DNA of 64,000 bases from Aliivibrio sp. S4MY1 (GCF_028765545.1 NZ_JARACP010000006.1:203703-267702), one strand, 5' to 3'. Counted from the first letter of the stretch, positions 30,934-41,081 are shown. The notes: generated from the sequence alone by a model not told the origin. A program made the numbers and translations.

Positions 30934-32286
30934 GTGCTAAAACGATGGATATTAACTCTCTTTGTTGCTTGTTTGACATTTAGCCAAGTAGCAAGAGCTG
31001 AATTAGAGTTGGTTATAACAGAAGGTATTGATTCTGCAAGGCCAATCGGAATAGTGCCGTTTAAGTGGCATGGTGAAGGTAAATTACCGCAAGATATTTC
31101 TGCTATTATCTCGTCTGATTTACAGCGCAGTGGCAAATTTAGCCCAGTAGCAACCAATAAAATGCCTCAAACACCCTATAAAGATTCGGATATCAATTAC
31201 GAAGCTTGGACTAAAATGGGTGTGGATGCGATTGTTACGGGTGAAGTGAAATTTAATGCTCAAGGTAAATACGAAGTTACCTATAAATTAATTGATGTCG
31301 TTCGTGGTCAATTAACGAAAGGTCAATCGAAGGCTCTTAACAGCACTGGTGAATTGGTACTGACTCAAGATCATATTCTTGTAAATAAAGTTGCAACACT
31401 ATCGAAAAAACAGCTGCGTAAGTACGCACACCGTATCTCTGATGTCGTTTATGAAAAATTGACAGGCGAGAGAGGGGCATTCTTGACTCGTATTGCTTAT
31501 GTTGTGGTTAATGATAAAGCACAATATCCGTATCAATTACGCATTGCTGATTATGATGGTTACAACGAACGCCTGGTACTAAAATCAAAACAGCCAATCA
31601 TGTCACCAGCTTGGTCACCTGATGGTAAAAAATTAGCGTATGTGAGTTTTGAAAACAGAAAATCACAAGTCTTTATTATGAATATTTATACGGGTAAGAG
31701 AGAGTTAATTGCTTCTTATCCACGTCATAATGGAGCTCCACGTTTTTCACATGATGGCAAAGAATTAGCCATTGTATTGTCGAAAACAGGAAGCTTGAAT
31801 ATTTATATCGTGAATTTAGATACGAAGAAAATGCGTCAAATAACTCGCGGAAGATCGAATAATACGGAACCTTTTTGGGCTCCTGATAACAAGTCTTTAA
31901 TATTTACTTCAGATCGGGGTGGTAAACCTCAGATATATAGAGTAAATTTACAAGACGGTTCAACAAAACGTTTAACCTGGCAAGGCAGTCAAAATCTTGG
32001 TGGGCAGATTACTCCAGACGGTAAGTTTATTGTCATGGTGAATCGCTCAGAGACTGGATTCAATCTAGCAAAACAAGATTTAGAAACTGGTGCCGTCCAG
32101 GTCTTAACCAAGACACTACTGGATGAGTCACCTAGTATTGCGCCAAATGGCGGCATGGTGATTTACAGTTCCATTTATAGAAAACAGAATATACTTTCAA
32201 TGGTTTCTATCGATGGCCGTTTTAAAGCTCGCTTACCAGCGACAAACGGACGTGTAAGGGCACCAGCGTGGTCGCCATTTTTATAG
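30934..32286 (+). CDS. tolB: Tol-Pal periplasmic protein TolB
   Basis: Periplasmic beta-propeller that binds Pal and TolA. The 450-residue product has a signal peptide cut near residue 22 (FSQVARA), an alpha/beta N-terminal domain with the TolA-box region, and repeated WD40-like strands such as [21 protein letters not shown] and [21 protein letters not shown]. The GTG start follows AGGAAG, ten bp after tolA. Confidence 0.97.
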   Translation: MLKRWILTLFVACLTFSQVARAELELVITEGIDSARPIGIVPFKWHGEGKLPQDISAIISSDLQRSGKFSPVATNKMPQTPYKDSDINYEAWTKMGVDAIVTGEVKFNAQGKYEVTYKLIDVVRGQLTKGQSKALNSTGELVLTQDHILVNKVATLSKKQLRKYAHRISDVVYEKLTGERGAFLTRIAYVVVNDKAQYPYQLRIADYDGYNERLVLKSKQPIMSPAWSPDGKKLAYVSFENRKSQVFIMNIYTGKRELIASYPRHNGAPRFSHDGKELAIVLSKTGSLNIYIVNLDTKKMRQITRGRSNNTEPFWAPDNKSLIFTSDRGGKPQIYRVNLQDGSTKRLTWQGSQNLGGQITPDGKFIVMVNRSETGFNLAKQDLETGAVQVLTKTLLDESPSIAPNGGMVIYSSIYRKQNILSMVSIDGRFKARLPATNGRVRAPAWSPFL

Positions 32287-32318
32287 CTACTAAATATTTA
32301 GGTAATAAGGAAAATATA

Positions 32319-32882
32319 ATGCAACTAAATAATCTTCTTAAGAGTCTTTTAATCGCTTTGCCTGTGGTTGCTCTTTCTGCTTGTAGTTCTAGCGACAGCG
32401 CAACTGACAGTACTGCTGGCCAAGAATCAACAAACGGCGTAGAAACTCAAACAACAGGTGCTGAAGGTCAAACAGACACTGCTGTTATTACTTCTATCGA
32501 AGTAGATGAAGTTATGACTGAAGCTGAAGTTCGCGCTCAAGCAGAACAAGAGCTTCGTAAAGTACAAACAGTTTACTTCGCGTTTGATAACTCAACAATC
32601 TCTTCTGAATACGAAGATATGCTTGCTGCACATGCTGCTTTCCTAAGCGCTGATCCTGCAATCAAAGTAACTGTTGAAGGTCATGCTGATGAGCGTGGTA
32701 CTCCTGAGTACAACATCGCACTAGGCGAGCGTCGTGCTAAAGCTGTATCTAAATACCTACAAGCTCTAGGTGTTTCTGCTGACCAAATCTCTATCGTAAG
32801 CTACGGTGAAGAGAAGCCACTAGTTCTTGGTCAAACAGCTGAAGATTACGCTAAAAACCGTCGCGCAGTATTAGTATACTAA
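32319..32882 (+). CDS. pal: Peptidoglycan-associated lipoprotein Pal
   Basis: Outer-membrane lipoprotein of the Tol-Pal system. The 187-residue product has a lipobox VVALSAC with the acylated Cys at about 22, a Thr/Ser/Glu-rich linker, and an OmpA-type peptidoglycan-binding domain ([10 protein letters not shown], then [22 protein letters not shown]). The frame is open from 32268, inside tolB, but the ATG at 32319 follows AAGGA and gives a proper signal peptide. Confidence 0.97.
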   Translation: MQLNNLLKSLLIALPVVALSACSSSDSATDSTAGQESTNGVETQTTGAEGQTDTAVITSIEVDEVMTEAEVRAQAEQELRKVQTVYFAFDNSTISSEYEDMLAAHAAFLSADPAIKVTVEGHADERGTPEYNIALGERRAKAVSKYLQALGVSADQISIVSYGEEKPLVLGQTAEDYAKNRRAVLVY

Positions 32883-32907
32883 TCGATAGTTTATAAGGCT
32901 GACTTAT

Positions 32908-33678
32908 ATGAAATACAGTAACCTTAAGCGAATTATTCCGCTTACGTTGCTGGCTAGTGCGGCGACCCTTGTGGTCGCCGCACCTGCTCCAGTCACAGAT
33001 TTAAATGCGACTTCCAATTCTACTTCTTCTGCTCCAGCATCTTCAGCGAGCATTGAGCGTTTAGAGCGCCTGATAAAAAGCCGTAACCAAATTCAACTTC
33101 AGCTTCAGCAGCAGCTTGATGGTTTATCAGAAGAATTGTCAGAAATGCGTGGAATGGTTGAACGTAATAGCTATGAGCTTGATCAAATGCTAGAACGTCA
33201 GCGTCAGCTATATATTGAAATCGATACACTGAGAACAGCAAAGCCAGTAACAGTAACAACGCCAGCAGAAGCGACTGATAGTTCCTCTGGTGCTTATTCT
33301 GCTGATACCAATGAAAACGAAGCATATCAAAATGCAGTTGATTTAATCTTAAAGAAAAAAGATTATGCTGGCGCAACCAAAGCATTCCAAGATTTTGTTG
33401 CGGCCTATCCTGACTCTGTATATAGCTCAAACGCACATTATTGGTTAGGACAGCTTTATTTTGCTCAGAAAAATGACATAGAAGCTGCAAAAAGTTTTGC
33501 AAAAGTAGTAAGTTATGCTGATTCAAATAAACGCGCAGATGCTTTATTAAAATTAGGTGAACTTGCTAAACGAAATAACAATAAAGCTGCCGCTCAAAAA
33601 TATTATCAAAAAGTGATTTCTGAATATCCAGATAGCACAACAGCGAAAACAGCTGATAATCAGTTAAAATCGTTATAA
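32908..33678 (+). CDS. cpoB: Tol-Pal system protein YbgF/CpoB
   Basis: Periplasmic protein that coordinates outer-membrane constriction and peptidoglycan synthesis in E. coli. The 256-residue product has a signal peptide (cut after VVAA, near 24), a trimerising coiled coil (about 45-105, rich in Gln/Leu) and three TPR units in the C-terminal half (YQNAVDLILKKKDYAGATKAF onward). It is the last gene of the tol-pal operon, with a terminator right after it. Confidence 0.95.
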   Translation: MKYSNLKRIIPLTLLASAATLVVAAPAPVTDLNATSNSTSSAPASSASIERLERLIKSRNQIQLQLQQQLDGLSEELSEMRGMVERNSYELDQMLERQRQLYIEIDTLRTAKPVTVTTPAEATDSSSGAYSADTNENEAYQNAVDLILKKKDYAGATKAFQDFVAAYPDSVYSSNAHYWLGQLYFAQKNDIEAAKSFAKVVSYADSNKRADALLKLGELAKRNNNKAAAQKYYQKVISEYPDSTTAKTADNQLKSL

Positions 33679-33686
33679 ATAGAAAC

Positions 33687-33714
33687 TAAAAAGGAGCCGA
33701 AGTGCTCCTTTTTT
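33687..33714 (+). terminator. Terminator after the tol-pal operon
   Basis: AAAAAGGAGC CGAAGT GCTCCTTTTTT is a compact stem with a T run directly after the cpoB stop. Confidence 0.93.
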
Positions 33715-33726
33715 ATTGCCTCTAAC

Positions 33727-33754
33727 TTGCTGCCAATAGCATAAGGCGTATAAT
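33727..33754 (+). promoter_or_regulatory. Likely nadA promoter
   Basis: TTGCTG (33727-33732) and TATAAT (33749-33754) are 16 bp apart, 35 bp before the nadA ATG and just after the tol-pal terminator. Confidence 0.6.
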
Positions 33755-33789
33755 ATCGAGATTATTTTAAGATATTAATGAGCTGAGCA

Positions 33790-34839
33790 ATGGGCCACAT
33801 TTTAGACCACGTCGATACGGTATATCCTTTTCCTCCAAAACCTATCAAATTAAGCGCCGATGAGAAAACGCAGTACATCGCGAAAATTAAGCAGTTGCTT
33901 AGCGATAAAAATGCGGTATTAATTGCTCATTATTATACAGACCCTGAGATCCAAGCATTAGCAGAAGAGACTGGCGGCTTTGTTGGTGATTCACTTGAAA
34001 TGGCTAAATTTGGTAATCGCCATGATGCGAAGACATTAGTCATTGCAGGTGTTCGTTTTATGGGTGAATCTGCAAAGATCTTAACGCCTGAAAAAACCAT
34101 TTTAATGCCAACATTAGATGCAGAATGTTCACTTGATCTAGGCTGCCCTGCTGACAAGTTTACTGAGTTCTGTGATGCTCACCCTGATCATACAGTCGTT
34201 GTTTATGCTAATACATCAGCAGCAGTAAAAGCACGTGCTGATTGGGTCGTAACGTCAAGTATTGCTCTAGAAATTGTTGAACACCTTGATGATGAAGATA
34301 AGAAAATCATTTGGGGACCAGATCGCCATTTAGGTTCATACATTGCAAATAAAACAGGTGCAGACATGCTGTTATGGCAGGGTGAATGTATTGTTCATGA
34401 TGAGTTTTCAGCAAAAGCATTGAAAGATGCAAAAGCGCTTCATCCAGATGCTGCGGTATTGGTTCATCCAGAGTCTCCAGCAAGCGTGGTTGAATTAGCT
34501 GATGCAGTTGGCTCTACAAGTCAGCTAATAAAGTCGGCAAAAGAGCTACCACAGCAAAAAATGATTGTAGCTACCGATAAAGGTATTTTCTTTAAGATGC
34601 AGCAAATGGTTCCAGAAAAAGAACTGTTAGAGGCTCCAACAGCCGGTGCTGGTGCAACGTGTCGTAGTTGTGCTCATTGCCCGTGGATGGCGATGAATGG
34701 CCTTGTAGCGATAGAGAAAGCCTTAAATGAAGGTGGTGCAGAGCATGAGATCTTTGTTGATGAGGAGATCCGTGTAAAATCTTTAATTCCATTAAATCGC
34801 ATGTTAGATTTTGCTGAGCAGCTAAACGCAAATAAGTAA
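33790..34839 (+). CDS. nadA: Quinolinate synthase NadA
   Basis: Condenses iminoaspartate with dihydroxyacetone phosphate to quinolinate in NAD synthesis, using a 4Fe-4S cluster. The 349-residue product shows [21 protein letters not shown] near residue 40, the three cluster Cys in [20 protein letters not shown] and [14 protein letters not shown], and the C-terminal RMLDFAEQ. The last motif is CxxCxxCPW as in E. coli. The gene follows the tol-pal operon, as in enterobacteria. Confidence 0.97.
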   Translation: MGHILDHVDTVYPFPPKPIKLSADEKTQYIAKIKQLLSDKNAVLIAHYYTDPEIQALAEETGGFVGDSLEMAKFGNRHDAKTLVIAGVRFMGESAKILTPEKTILMPTLDAECSLDLGCPADKFTEFCDAHPDHTVVVYANTSAAVKARADWVVTSSIALEIVEHLDDEDKKIIWGPDRHLGSYIANKTGADMLLWQGECIVHDEFSAKALKDAKALHPDAAVLVHPESPASVVELADAVGSTSQLIKSAKELPQQKMIVATDKGIFFKMQQMVPEKELLEAPTAGAGATCRSCAHCPWMAMNGLVAIEKALNEGGAEHEIFVDEEIRVKSLIPLNRMLDFAEQLNANK

Positions 34840-34859
34840 TTGAATAAACGATTTGATAA

Positions 34860-34890
34860 AAAATGGCGACCAATGTGGTCGCCATTTTTA
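34860..34890 (+). terminator. Terminator after nadA
   Basis: AAAATGGCGACCA / TGGTCGCCATTTTT stem with T runs on both strands. A copy differing in only two bases lies at 48737-48768, at the other end of the accessory block. Confidence 0.93.
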
Positions 34891-34924
34891 TTTATGAAGT
34901 ATTCTTATTTGATAAAGGTCTTAA

Positions 34925-35380
34925 TTATTTTTCTTTCTCACTTAGAGCAAAGTAAATTTTTGATACGGTGACTTCTGCAATTAGGATAGTAAATACCACA
35001 GCAAAGAAAGCGACGACACCGTTTAATGGACCATCAAATGATACTTTGTCACCAAATAGAATGTTAATCGCTTCTAACATAACAAATTTACTACCAACCA
35101 AGATTACATAACTACTTAATCCTCGATATATTTTAGGTGCTGTTCCTGGCTTGTTTTTAAAGTAATCAGCGATTCTATGTTCTGCATTAATTGAGAGTTT
35201 TAGTAATAACTGCAGTAAGATGGCAGCAGCAAACGAAATTGTGAATGATTCAATATTAACAAAGTCCCAATACTCATCAAAAAAATTCAATACTGTTAAA
35301 TCAACAAGAACAGCTAGTGTATAGCCGACAAATAAACGCTGAGGAGTGTTAAAACCATATTCTTTAGTCGCTGAGCTCAT
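34925..35380 (-). CDS. Hypothetical membrane protein
   Basis: I do not recognise this 151-residue protein. It has about four hydrophobic segments (residues 18-35, 48-65, 92-108, 120-142) and a charged C-terminus (SEKEK). No catalytic motif is visible. It is convergent with nadA, and its 5' end faces the outer-membrane barrel gene across ~220 bp that contains an operator-like motif on the opposite strand. It is a single-gene unit with a plausible ATG and an AGGAAT ribosome site. It may be part of the accessory block; a four-helix membrane protein of unknown role is all that can be said. Confidence 0.7.
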   Translation of the reverse strand: MSSATKEYGFNTPQRLFVGYTLAVLVDLTVLNFFDEYWDFVNIESFTISFAAAILLQLLLKLSINAEHRIADYFKNKPGTAPKIYRGLSSYVILVGSKFVMLEAINILFGDKVSFDGPLNGVVAFFAVVFTILIAEVTVSKIYFALSEKEK

Positions 35381-35475
35381 ATTATATTCCTAATTATTTT
35401 TTTAATTTATGTTATTCGTTTTCTGGTTATTATAGTGCCTAATTATTTATCATATTAAAAGTGCACTAAAATAAA

Positions 35476-35492
35476 TTGGCGCAAAATGGTAA
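35476..35492 (+). promoter_or_regulatory. Operator-like motif, copy 1 (class A)
   Basis: TTGGCGCAAAATGGTAA, 109 bp upstream of the outer-membrane barrel gene. The same 16-17 bp occurs at 43499 and, on the minus strand, at 48497. A sister version is found at 37475 and 41065. Repetition only upstream of transcription units within the block suggests a regulator site, probably for the AraC proteins encoded here. Confidence 0.6.
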
Positions 35493-35600
35493 ACCTACAT
35501 GTTAAATTGCAGACTCAAGTCTAAATATAGTAATAATTATTTTTTAAATTAAATAAATGCTCTATATTCAGTTATGTAATTGAAATTAATGGAATCGTAT

Positions 35601-36380
35601 ATGAAATATGGATTATTTCTTTTTGTGGTTTTTAGTACATCTGTTTTTGCAAAAGAGCAGGAGGAATGGGACTTTCTACTTGTTTTTCCAATGATGTGGG
35701 CACCTAGTATTGAAGGCAGCGTCTCTTCAGGTGAGGATATTGTTCGTGTAGATGTTCCATTTGAAAATATATGGGACGGACTGGCTTTTGGCTTAATGGG
35801 AGATTTTTATGCCCAAAAAGGGAAGTGGTTAGTTGGCGCTCGTGCAAATTACCTATATATGAAAGACTCGTTGCAAACAGAAGGCTTAGATGGTCCTATA
35901 ACGGGTACCGTTATCTCTCCAGGTCACGATATAACAACAAGAATGCATTTATCGGTTAATGATTTATTTTTTGGGTATGAAGTCTATCCTAATCTAGAAA
36001 TACTTACTGGAGTTCGCCATACATACAGCCAAGTTGAATTGGATATTAAAGCATTATCTAGTGACGGTTTTGTTAATGTTAATGGGTCTGCTTTGTTAGC
36101 GAAAGAGCATTTATTTGATTGGCTTGTTGGTATTAAATACAACAAATATTTTGATGACCGCTGGGGTATTTCAGTCAGTGCAGACTTTAATGTTATAGGC
36201 GATAACGACGTTAATCATGGCTTCAATATTATGGGGATTTATCAGTTTACAGAAGCTCACAACCTATGGTTTGGTTACCGTTACTTGAACATTGCCAATG
36301 AGATGAATGCAAAAGGTGTAAATATAGAAATCGATCTAGTAGAAAAAGGGCCCCAATTAGGATATGCATATCGATTTTAA
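35601..36380 (+). CDS. Putative outer-membrane beta-barrel protein
   Basis: A 259-residue predicted outer-membrane protein of unknown specificity. The signal peptide MKYGLFLFVVFSTSVFA is cut near residue 17. Alternating amphipathic strands follow (for instance KWLVGARANYLYMKDS, AHNLWFGYRYLNIANEM), and the last residue is an aromatic Phe after LGYAYRF, as needed for barrel insertion. The open frame begins at a TTG at 35580, but the ATG at 35601 gives the clean signal peptide. It lies 63 bp before the AraC-type gene on the same strand and has a class A operator-like motif upstream. It may be a small-molecule channel or sensor of the block. Confidence 0.7.
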   Translation: MKYGLFLFVVFSTSVFAKEQEEWDFLLVFPMMWAPSIEGSVSSGEDIVRVDVPFENIWDGLAFGLMGDFYAQKGKWLVGARANYLYMKDSLQTEGLDGPITGTVISPGHDITTRMHLSVNDLFFGYEVYPNLEILTGVRHTYSQVELDIKALSSDGFVNVNGSALLAKEHLFDWLVGIKYNKYFDDRWGISVSADFNVIGDNDVNHGFNIMGIYQFTEAHNLWFGYRYLNIANEMNAKGVNIEIDLVEKGPQLGYAYRF

Positions 36381-36443
36381 TTGATTTTGATTTAGCTGGT
36401 TTACTCCAGGAATATCTGTTAATTCAGGAAAGGAAAGATAGTT

Positions 36444-37499
36444 ATGAGTGATAGTCGTGATCCACTTCAACTAGTGACAAAAGAGAATGTCAGGCTTTTT
36501 TCATCCATAATTCAGGAATTAGACAGTAAAAGCTACTTATTGCTTAGAGAGTCAATGATTCCAATCGATATCATGGAGGATGATCGACAATATACTTATC
36601 TGCCAGAGTCATGCCTTAAGAATTTAATGGAAGTGCTAAGTCGTAATGTAGACAACGACCGGCTTGGCGTTTTATTTTGGAAATTGTGTAAAGATAATTA
36701 TATTCCATCACTTCTTAAGCGCTTGAACTATGGAACTGATTTGAAATCGACTTTGGATGAGTTTTCAGTTCTATTATCGAAAGAATCTACAGGTGCAAAA
36801 GTTTATGTTCAAGAGCGAGGGGGGGCTTGGTGGCTAGTTCGTGAGAAATTAGGGGCTGATGAACCTTGGTTTAAGTATGCTGAAATGTTTTCAGTGATAT
36901 TCATGTGTGAATTATTAAGCTCTTTGACTAAAAGTGAATGGAGTCCAACACGAATAGGGGTTCGTAGTAATGATGAGCATGATTTTTTAAATCTTCCTAC
37001 GCTAAATAAAGTACAGTTTTTTACAGAAAGACCAGTAACGGCATTAGAAATTCCAGCCTCTATTTTATTCTCTCAGGTAACTGTTAATGAGAAAGCAAAG
37101 ATCAGTGTAACGCAAGGTATTGATCTTCAGAGTATGAGTTTTACCGAGCAATTTAAAATAGCTATATCTCCTTATCTACCTGTAGGGAAATTACCAATTA
37201 AATTGGCTTCTGAAATTTTACGCATGAATGTGAGAACACTTCAACGTAAACTAAAAAATGATGGCACAGTATATAAAACCTTAATTGAAGAAATGTGTTT
37301 TGAACAAATAGTTGGTGAGCTTGTTGAAACAAATAAGCCAATAACTCACATCGCGACTAAATATGGTTATTCTGATGCAGGGCATTTTTCTCGTGCATTT
37401 AAGCGGATCTATGGAGTATCTCCATCTCAATATCGTAAAGTTAATACTGAAATCGAACGACATCTAAATAGCAATGTCGTCAAATGGCAAGTAAGTTAG
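36444..37499 (+). CDS. AraC-family transcriptional regulator (first of two)
   Basis: A 351-residue regulator. The N-terminal ~230 residues resemble the arabinose-binding-like sensor domain of the OruR/ArgR-type AraC regulators (MFSVIFMCELLSSLTKSEWSPTRIGVRS). The C-terminal AraC double helix-turn-helix is clear: KLASEILRMNVRTLQRKLKNDGTVYKTLI, then ITHIATKYGYSDAGHFSRAFKRIYGVSPSQYRK. It lies between the barrel gene and the exported amidohydrolase. Its last codons contain a class B operator-like motif (37475-37490). It is paralogous to the AraC protein at 42447. The likely ligand is a substrate or product of the hydrolases; this is inference. Confidence 0.9.
   Translation: MSDSRDPLQLVTKENVRLFSSIIQELDSKSYLLLRESMIPIDIMEDDRQYTYLPESCLKNLMEVLSRNVDNDRLGVLFWKLCKDNYIPSLLKRLNYGTDLKSTLDEFSVLLSKESTGAKVYVQERGGAWWLVREKLGADEPWFKYAEMFSVIFMCELLSSLTKSEWSPTRIGVRSNDEHDFLNLPTLNKVQFFTERPVTALEIPASILFSQVTVNEKAKISVTQGIDLQSMSFTEQFKIAISPYLPVGKLPIKLASEILRMNVRTLQRKLKNDGTVYKTLIEEMCFEQIVGELVETNKPITHIATKYGYSDAGHFSRAFKRIYGVSPSQYRKVNTEIERHLNSNVVKWQVS
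37475..37490 (+). promoter_or_regulatory. Operator-like motif, copy 2 (class B)
   Basis: TGTCGTCAAATGGCAA lies within the 3' end of the first araC-type gene, about 150 bp upstream of the exported amidohydrolase. It agrees over 15-16 bp with the copy upstream of the second amidohydrolase (41065). Confidence 0.55.
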
Positions 37500-37636
37500 A
37501 TTGAATTCCTTTATGTTACCAACTAATCTCTATTATGTTTTTGTTATGTTTCATTTTGCTGCTGTATATTTTTATTTAGTAGCATGATGAGCGAACAGAA
37601 GTTTTAGGGAATAATTTACATATTAAGGAATCTTTT

Positions 37637-39013
37637 ATGAAAAATGTTTTAAGGCTTACTGCTCTTGCATTATCGTGTGGTGCTGCTTTTTCTGCATCAG
37701 CGTCATCAACTCTTTTTACCAATGTCGATATTTTTAATGGCACAGAAAATAAATTATATGAAGACCATTATGTTTTAGTTGAAAATAATTTGATTAAAAC
37801 CATTTCAGCTAAACCGATTGAAGCCGGTGATGCGGTGGTGATTAATGGTGAAGGTAAAACATTAATGCCGGGTCTAATCGAAGGTCATGGTCATCTTCAA
37901 ATGAACGGTTCATCTTTACCTGATATTGAAAATAATCGTAACTGGGAAGAGTTAGCTGCGCGATCTGCAGCCCGTGCTGAGTCAGCATTGATGTCTGGTT
38001 TTACGACTTGGCGTGATGCGGGAGGAATGGGTGCAGGTCTAAAGAAAACTATTGATAGTGGTGAACTAGATGGTCCTAGGATCTATCCATCAGGTGCATT
38101 TATAGGTCCGACAGGTTCCCATGCAGACTTTAGAAACTTTAATACTCCAAATGAGACATTTAATGGTCCGATTTCATCTGGTGGCCGCTTAGGAATGAGT
38201 TGTACTGCTGATAGCATTGGTGATATTAAAGCCTGTGCGCGTCAAAACTATATGCAAGGTGCAACACAAATTAAATTGATGTCTAGCGGTGGTGTAGCAT
38301 CTTCATTTGACCCATGGCAACTTAACGCATATTCGCTTGAAGAACTAAAGGCAGCGGTTGAAGTAGCAGACGCTTATGGTTCTTACGCTATGTCACATGC
38401 CTACAGTAAAGTGTCTTTATTGCGTAATGTAGAAGCTGGTGTTAAGACCCTTGAACATGCATTTATGTTTGATAAAGACGTAGCAAAAGCAATGAAGGAA
38501 AATGGCACATATATGACAACAAATATGACTGCTTTTTCTCCTTACTTGGGTGAGATTGAAGCAATCAATTCGAATCCAGCCTCTGCTCGTAAAGCAAAAA
38601 CAGCCCAAGCTGCATTTGGTGGTTATATCGAAAATGTTAAAAAATACAAACCAAAGCTAGGTTTCCATGTGGATTGTGTTGGTGGTGTTGCAGCTTGTGA
38701 ACAACAAGCGGATCATTCGATATATTTAAGCGGTAAATTCTTCGGTAATTTTTATACATTAATCTCTATGACTTCAGTTAATGGGGAGATTGTTAAGTTA
38801 TCTGGAGAAACGCTAGATCCTTATTTTGAGGGTAAGTTAGGGGTTATTGAGCCAGGTGCATATGCTGATATTCTATTGGTTGATGGAAATCCACTTAAAG
38901 ATCTTTCAGTAATTGGTGCAAATGAGAAATGGTTTGATGCTCCTGCCCGTGAAGGTATTGATGGCATAAAACTTATTATGAAAGATGGAAAAATCTACAA
39001 AAATACTTTGTAA
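37637..39013 (+). CDS. Exported amidohydrolase (metal-dependent, imidazolonepropionase/prolidase-like)
   Basis: A 458-residue member of the amidohydrolase superfamily with a signal peptide cut after ASA near residue 23, so probably periplasmic. Metal-site motifs: HGHL in LMPGLIEGHGHLQMNG near 83, the carboxylated-Lys strand GATQIKLMSSGGVASSFDP near 215, the His residues in YAMSHAYS and LEHAFMFD, and an Asp in LGFHVDCVGG. The C-terminal GVIEPGAYADILLVDGNPL closes the barrel. It resembles the Xaa-Pro dipeptidase/Sgx9260-type group that cleaves acyl-amino acids or dipeptides; the substrate is unknown. It leads DUF3299 and OprB-like genes and has a cytoplasmic paralogue at 41143. Confidence 0.88.
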   Translation: MKNVLRLTALALSCGAAFSASASSTLFTNVDIFNGTENKLYEDHYVLVENNLIKTISAKPIEAGDAVVINGEGKTLMPGLIEGHGHLQMNGSSLPDIENNRNWEELAARSAARAESALMSGFTTWRDAGGMGAGLKKTIDSGELDGPRIYPSGAFIGPTGSHADFRNFNTPNETFNGPISSGGRLGMSCTADSIGDIKACARQNYMQGATQIKLMSSGGVASSFDPWQLNAYSLEELKAAVEVADAYGSYAMSHAYSKVSLLRNVEAGVKTLEHAFMFDKDVAKAMKENGTYMTTNMTAFSPYLGEIEAINSNPASARKAKTAQAAFGGYIENVKKYKPKLGFHVDCVGGVAACEQQADHSIYLSGKFFGNFYTLISMTSVNGEIVKLSGETLDPYFEGKLGVIEPGAYADILLVDGNPLKDLSVIGANEKWFDAPAREGIDGIKLIMKDGKIYKNTL

Positions 39014-39079
39014 ATTTAAAACATCTATCTGAAGTTAAATAAGGCAGCTTTCATGAGGCTGCCTTAATTAGGGGTCATC

Positions 39080-39709
39080 ATGGAAAAATTACTAATTATT
39101 CTAACTGTATTTTCATTTTCTATTTCAGCTAAAATGCAACAAGTAAAATGGCAAGATCTAAAACCATCGGTCTCAGAAGAAACGGTTCAATTACCAGAAG
39201 TCACTGAAGAGCAAAAGCAATTACTAGCATCAGTATTATATTTACAGCAACAAGATGATGAAGCTTCCAAGAAAGAGCTTGATAACATAATTCTAGTGCT
39301 TGAAAGCCAAGGTCTAGATGCTTCTAAGACGCTTCAAATTCGCGAAAAATATATGGCTATTGAAAAGTTAAAAGCTGAAAGCTTAAATACTGAAATTAGC
39401 GGTAATAAAGTAAGAATGCCTGGTTTTATTGTTCCAATTGAATTTGAAGGAATTAAGGCAATTGATTTTTTATTAGTGCCTTATGCTGGCGCATGTATTC
39501 ATTTACCTCCTCCACCTGCGAACCAAATAGTAAGACTTTCTTATCCGGAAGGGTTCGAGGTTGAAAATGTTCAATATCCAGTTTGGGTTGAAGGTATTAT
39601 TCAAGCGGATAAGCAAACTGATGACGTATATCTTGTTGATGGAGAAACACAATTAACAATGGGATATTCAATGAAAGGTTTAAAAATTGAACGTTATTAC
39701 GAAGAATAG
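39080..39709 (+). CDS. DUF3299 family exported protein
   Basis: A 209-residue protein with a short hydrophobic leader (LLIILTVFSFSISA, probable signal peptide). The C-terminal half carries the DUF3299 signature GFIVPIEFEGIKAIDFLLVPYAGACIHLPPPPANQIV. The middle (about 40-105) is helical and charged. DUF3299 proteins are periplasmic and often sit beside ABC transporters or metal/lipoprotein export genes; no activity is established. It lies 66 bp after the exported amidohydrolase and 59 bp before the porin, so probably in one transcript. The HLPPPPANQ segment with its preceding Cys could bind a ligand or metal. Confidence 0.8.
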   Translation: MEKLLIILTVFSFSISAKMQQVKWQDLKPSVSEETVQLPEVTEEQKQLLASVLYLQQQDDEASKKELDNIILVLESQGLDASKTLQIREKYMAIEKLKAESLNTEISGNKVRMPGFIVPIEFEGIKAIDFLLVPYAGACIHLPPPPANQIVRLSYPEGFEVENVQYPVWVEGIIQADKQTDDVYLVDGETQLTMGYSMKGLKIERYYEE

Positions 39710-39768
39710 ATAACGAATCTACCATACAACTTCTATCAATTTTTATTACAAAAAATTTCGGTGTAAAT

Positions 39769-41049
39769 ATGAAAAAAGTTCAAAATATCACATTGTTTTT
39801 TTTGTTTCCGGTACTTGTCACTTTAAGTGCTTCAACTATCGCTGATACAAATTTCTTTGGTCCTGATTCTGTAGAAAATACAATTGCTGAGAATACACTT
39901 AATAAGCCAACTTGGAGAGAGGACTTGGCAATTAATGGACTTACGTTCGGTGCTGATTATCTGGCATTAGGGCTTTCTTCTCCTAATGGTTCTCAAGGGA
40001 ATAGTGTTAATCGCTCGTCTGGTATTGCTCGTTTTTACGGTTCTTGGCACCTCGTTGGAAATGGAACTGAAAATACAGGTGGTATTGTTTGGAAAGTAGA
40101 ACATAGACACGCCTATAGTTCGACTGCTCCTAAAAATATGGCTTTCATTGATGATATTAGTAACGGGCCTGAAGGTTTAGGTTACGTAGGTATGATTGCT
40201 CCTGCTTATAACGATCAAGGCACTAGGGTTACCAATTTACATTGGAAGCAGAAATTTAATGATGGAAATACGTCATTGATTATTGGTTGGCAGGACGTAA
40301 CTGATTATGTGGATACGTATGCTTTAGCGAGCCCATGGACGGGATTTACCAATCTAGCATTCAGTACTGGGGCTGGTGTCATGGGCTTGCCTGATGATGG
40401 TATTTTGGCGATTTCTGCAGGTCATATGGTGACAGAGCATTTTTATGTTGTAGCTGGAATTGCTGATGCAAAAGGGAAATCGGACGATATTTTTGATGGT
40501 TTTAATACTGCCTTTCATGACAGTACTTACTTTAAAACCCTTGAGCTAGGGTGGACTGATTCACAAGACCAAATTTATACAGATAACTTTCACGTGACGT
40601 TATGGCATTTTGATGAAGGGTCAAGGCACAGTTTGTCATCAACGGTGCAGGCTGATGGCACCGTTATTGGTGGTGAAAGCGGGCAAGGGCTTAACTTTTC
40701 ATGGAGTAAGTTTGTCACGGCTCAATTAATGCCTTTTGTTCGTGGTGGAGTATCTGAAGGTGATGTTGCTTTATTCGATAAGTCTTTAAGTGTCGGTCTT
40801 GGGTATTTTGGGTTAGGGGCAAGTAATAATAATTTAGGCTTTGCCATTAACTGGTCAGAAACAAACAGCGATACGTTGCAAAAGTTTATGGGGGCTGAAA
40901 AGCATCAAACTACGGCTGAGTTATATTACAACATGCAAATAGGGGATTATTTTCAAATCACTCCAGATATTCAATATATAAATAATCCAGCGCTTTCAAG
41001 TGAAAGCAGTGCGTGGGTCTTTGGCTTACGAGCAAGAATTTTTCTATAA
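39769..41049 (+). CDS. OprB-like carbohydrate-selective porin
   Basis: A 426-residue outer-membrane porin with a signal peptide cut after TIADT-type residues near 26. Features of the OprB family are GGIVWKVEHRHAYSS near 105, LHWKQKFNDGNTSLIIGWQD near 160, ASPWTGFTNLAFSTGAGVMGLPDDG near 190, and beta strands to the end, finishing FGLRARIFL with a terminal aromatic/hydrophobic residue. OprB porins take up sugars; specificity here is not evident, and the association with amidohydrolases may mean a different small substrate. It is the last gene of the amidohydrolase-DUF3299-porin unit. Confidence 0.82.
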   Translation: MKKVQNITLFFLFPVLVTLSASTIADTNFFGPDSVENTIAENTLNKPTWREDLAINGLTFGADYLALGLSSPNGSQGNSVNRSSGIARFYGSWHLVGNGTENTGGIVWKVEHRHAYSSTAPKNMAFIDDISNGPEGLGYVGMIAPAYNDQGTRVTNLHWKQKFNDGNTSLIIGWQDVTDYVDTYALASPWTGFTNLAFSTGAGVMGLPDDGILAISAGHMVTEHFYVVAGIADAKGKSDDIFDGFNTAFHDSTYFKTLELGWTDSQDQIYTDNFHVTLWHFDEGSRHSLSSTVQADGTVIGGESGQGLNFSWSKFVTAQLMPFVRGGVSEGDVALFDKSLSVGLGYFGLGASNNNLGFAINWSETNSDTLQKFMGAEKHQTTAELYYNMQIGDYFQITPDIQYINNPALSSESSAWVFGLRARIFL

Positions 41050-41064
41050 ATAGAAAGGTTTTGT

Positions 41065-41081
41065 TTGTCGTCAAATGGCAA
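41065..41081 (+). promoter_or_regulatory. Operator-like motif, copy 3 (class B)
   Basis: TTGTCGTCAAATGGCAA, about 62 bp upstream of the second amidohydrolase ATG, shares 14 consecutive bases GTCGTCAAATGGCAA with the copy at 37475. Confidence 0.6.

Noticed and set aside
33020..33526. 168-codon antisense frame opposite cpoB
   Set aside because: Leu/Gln-rich mirror of the coiled coil and TPR coding sequence of cpoB.
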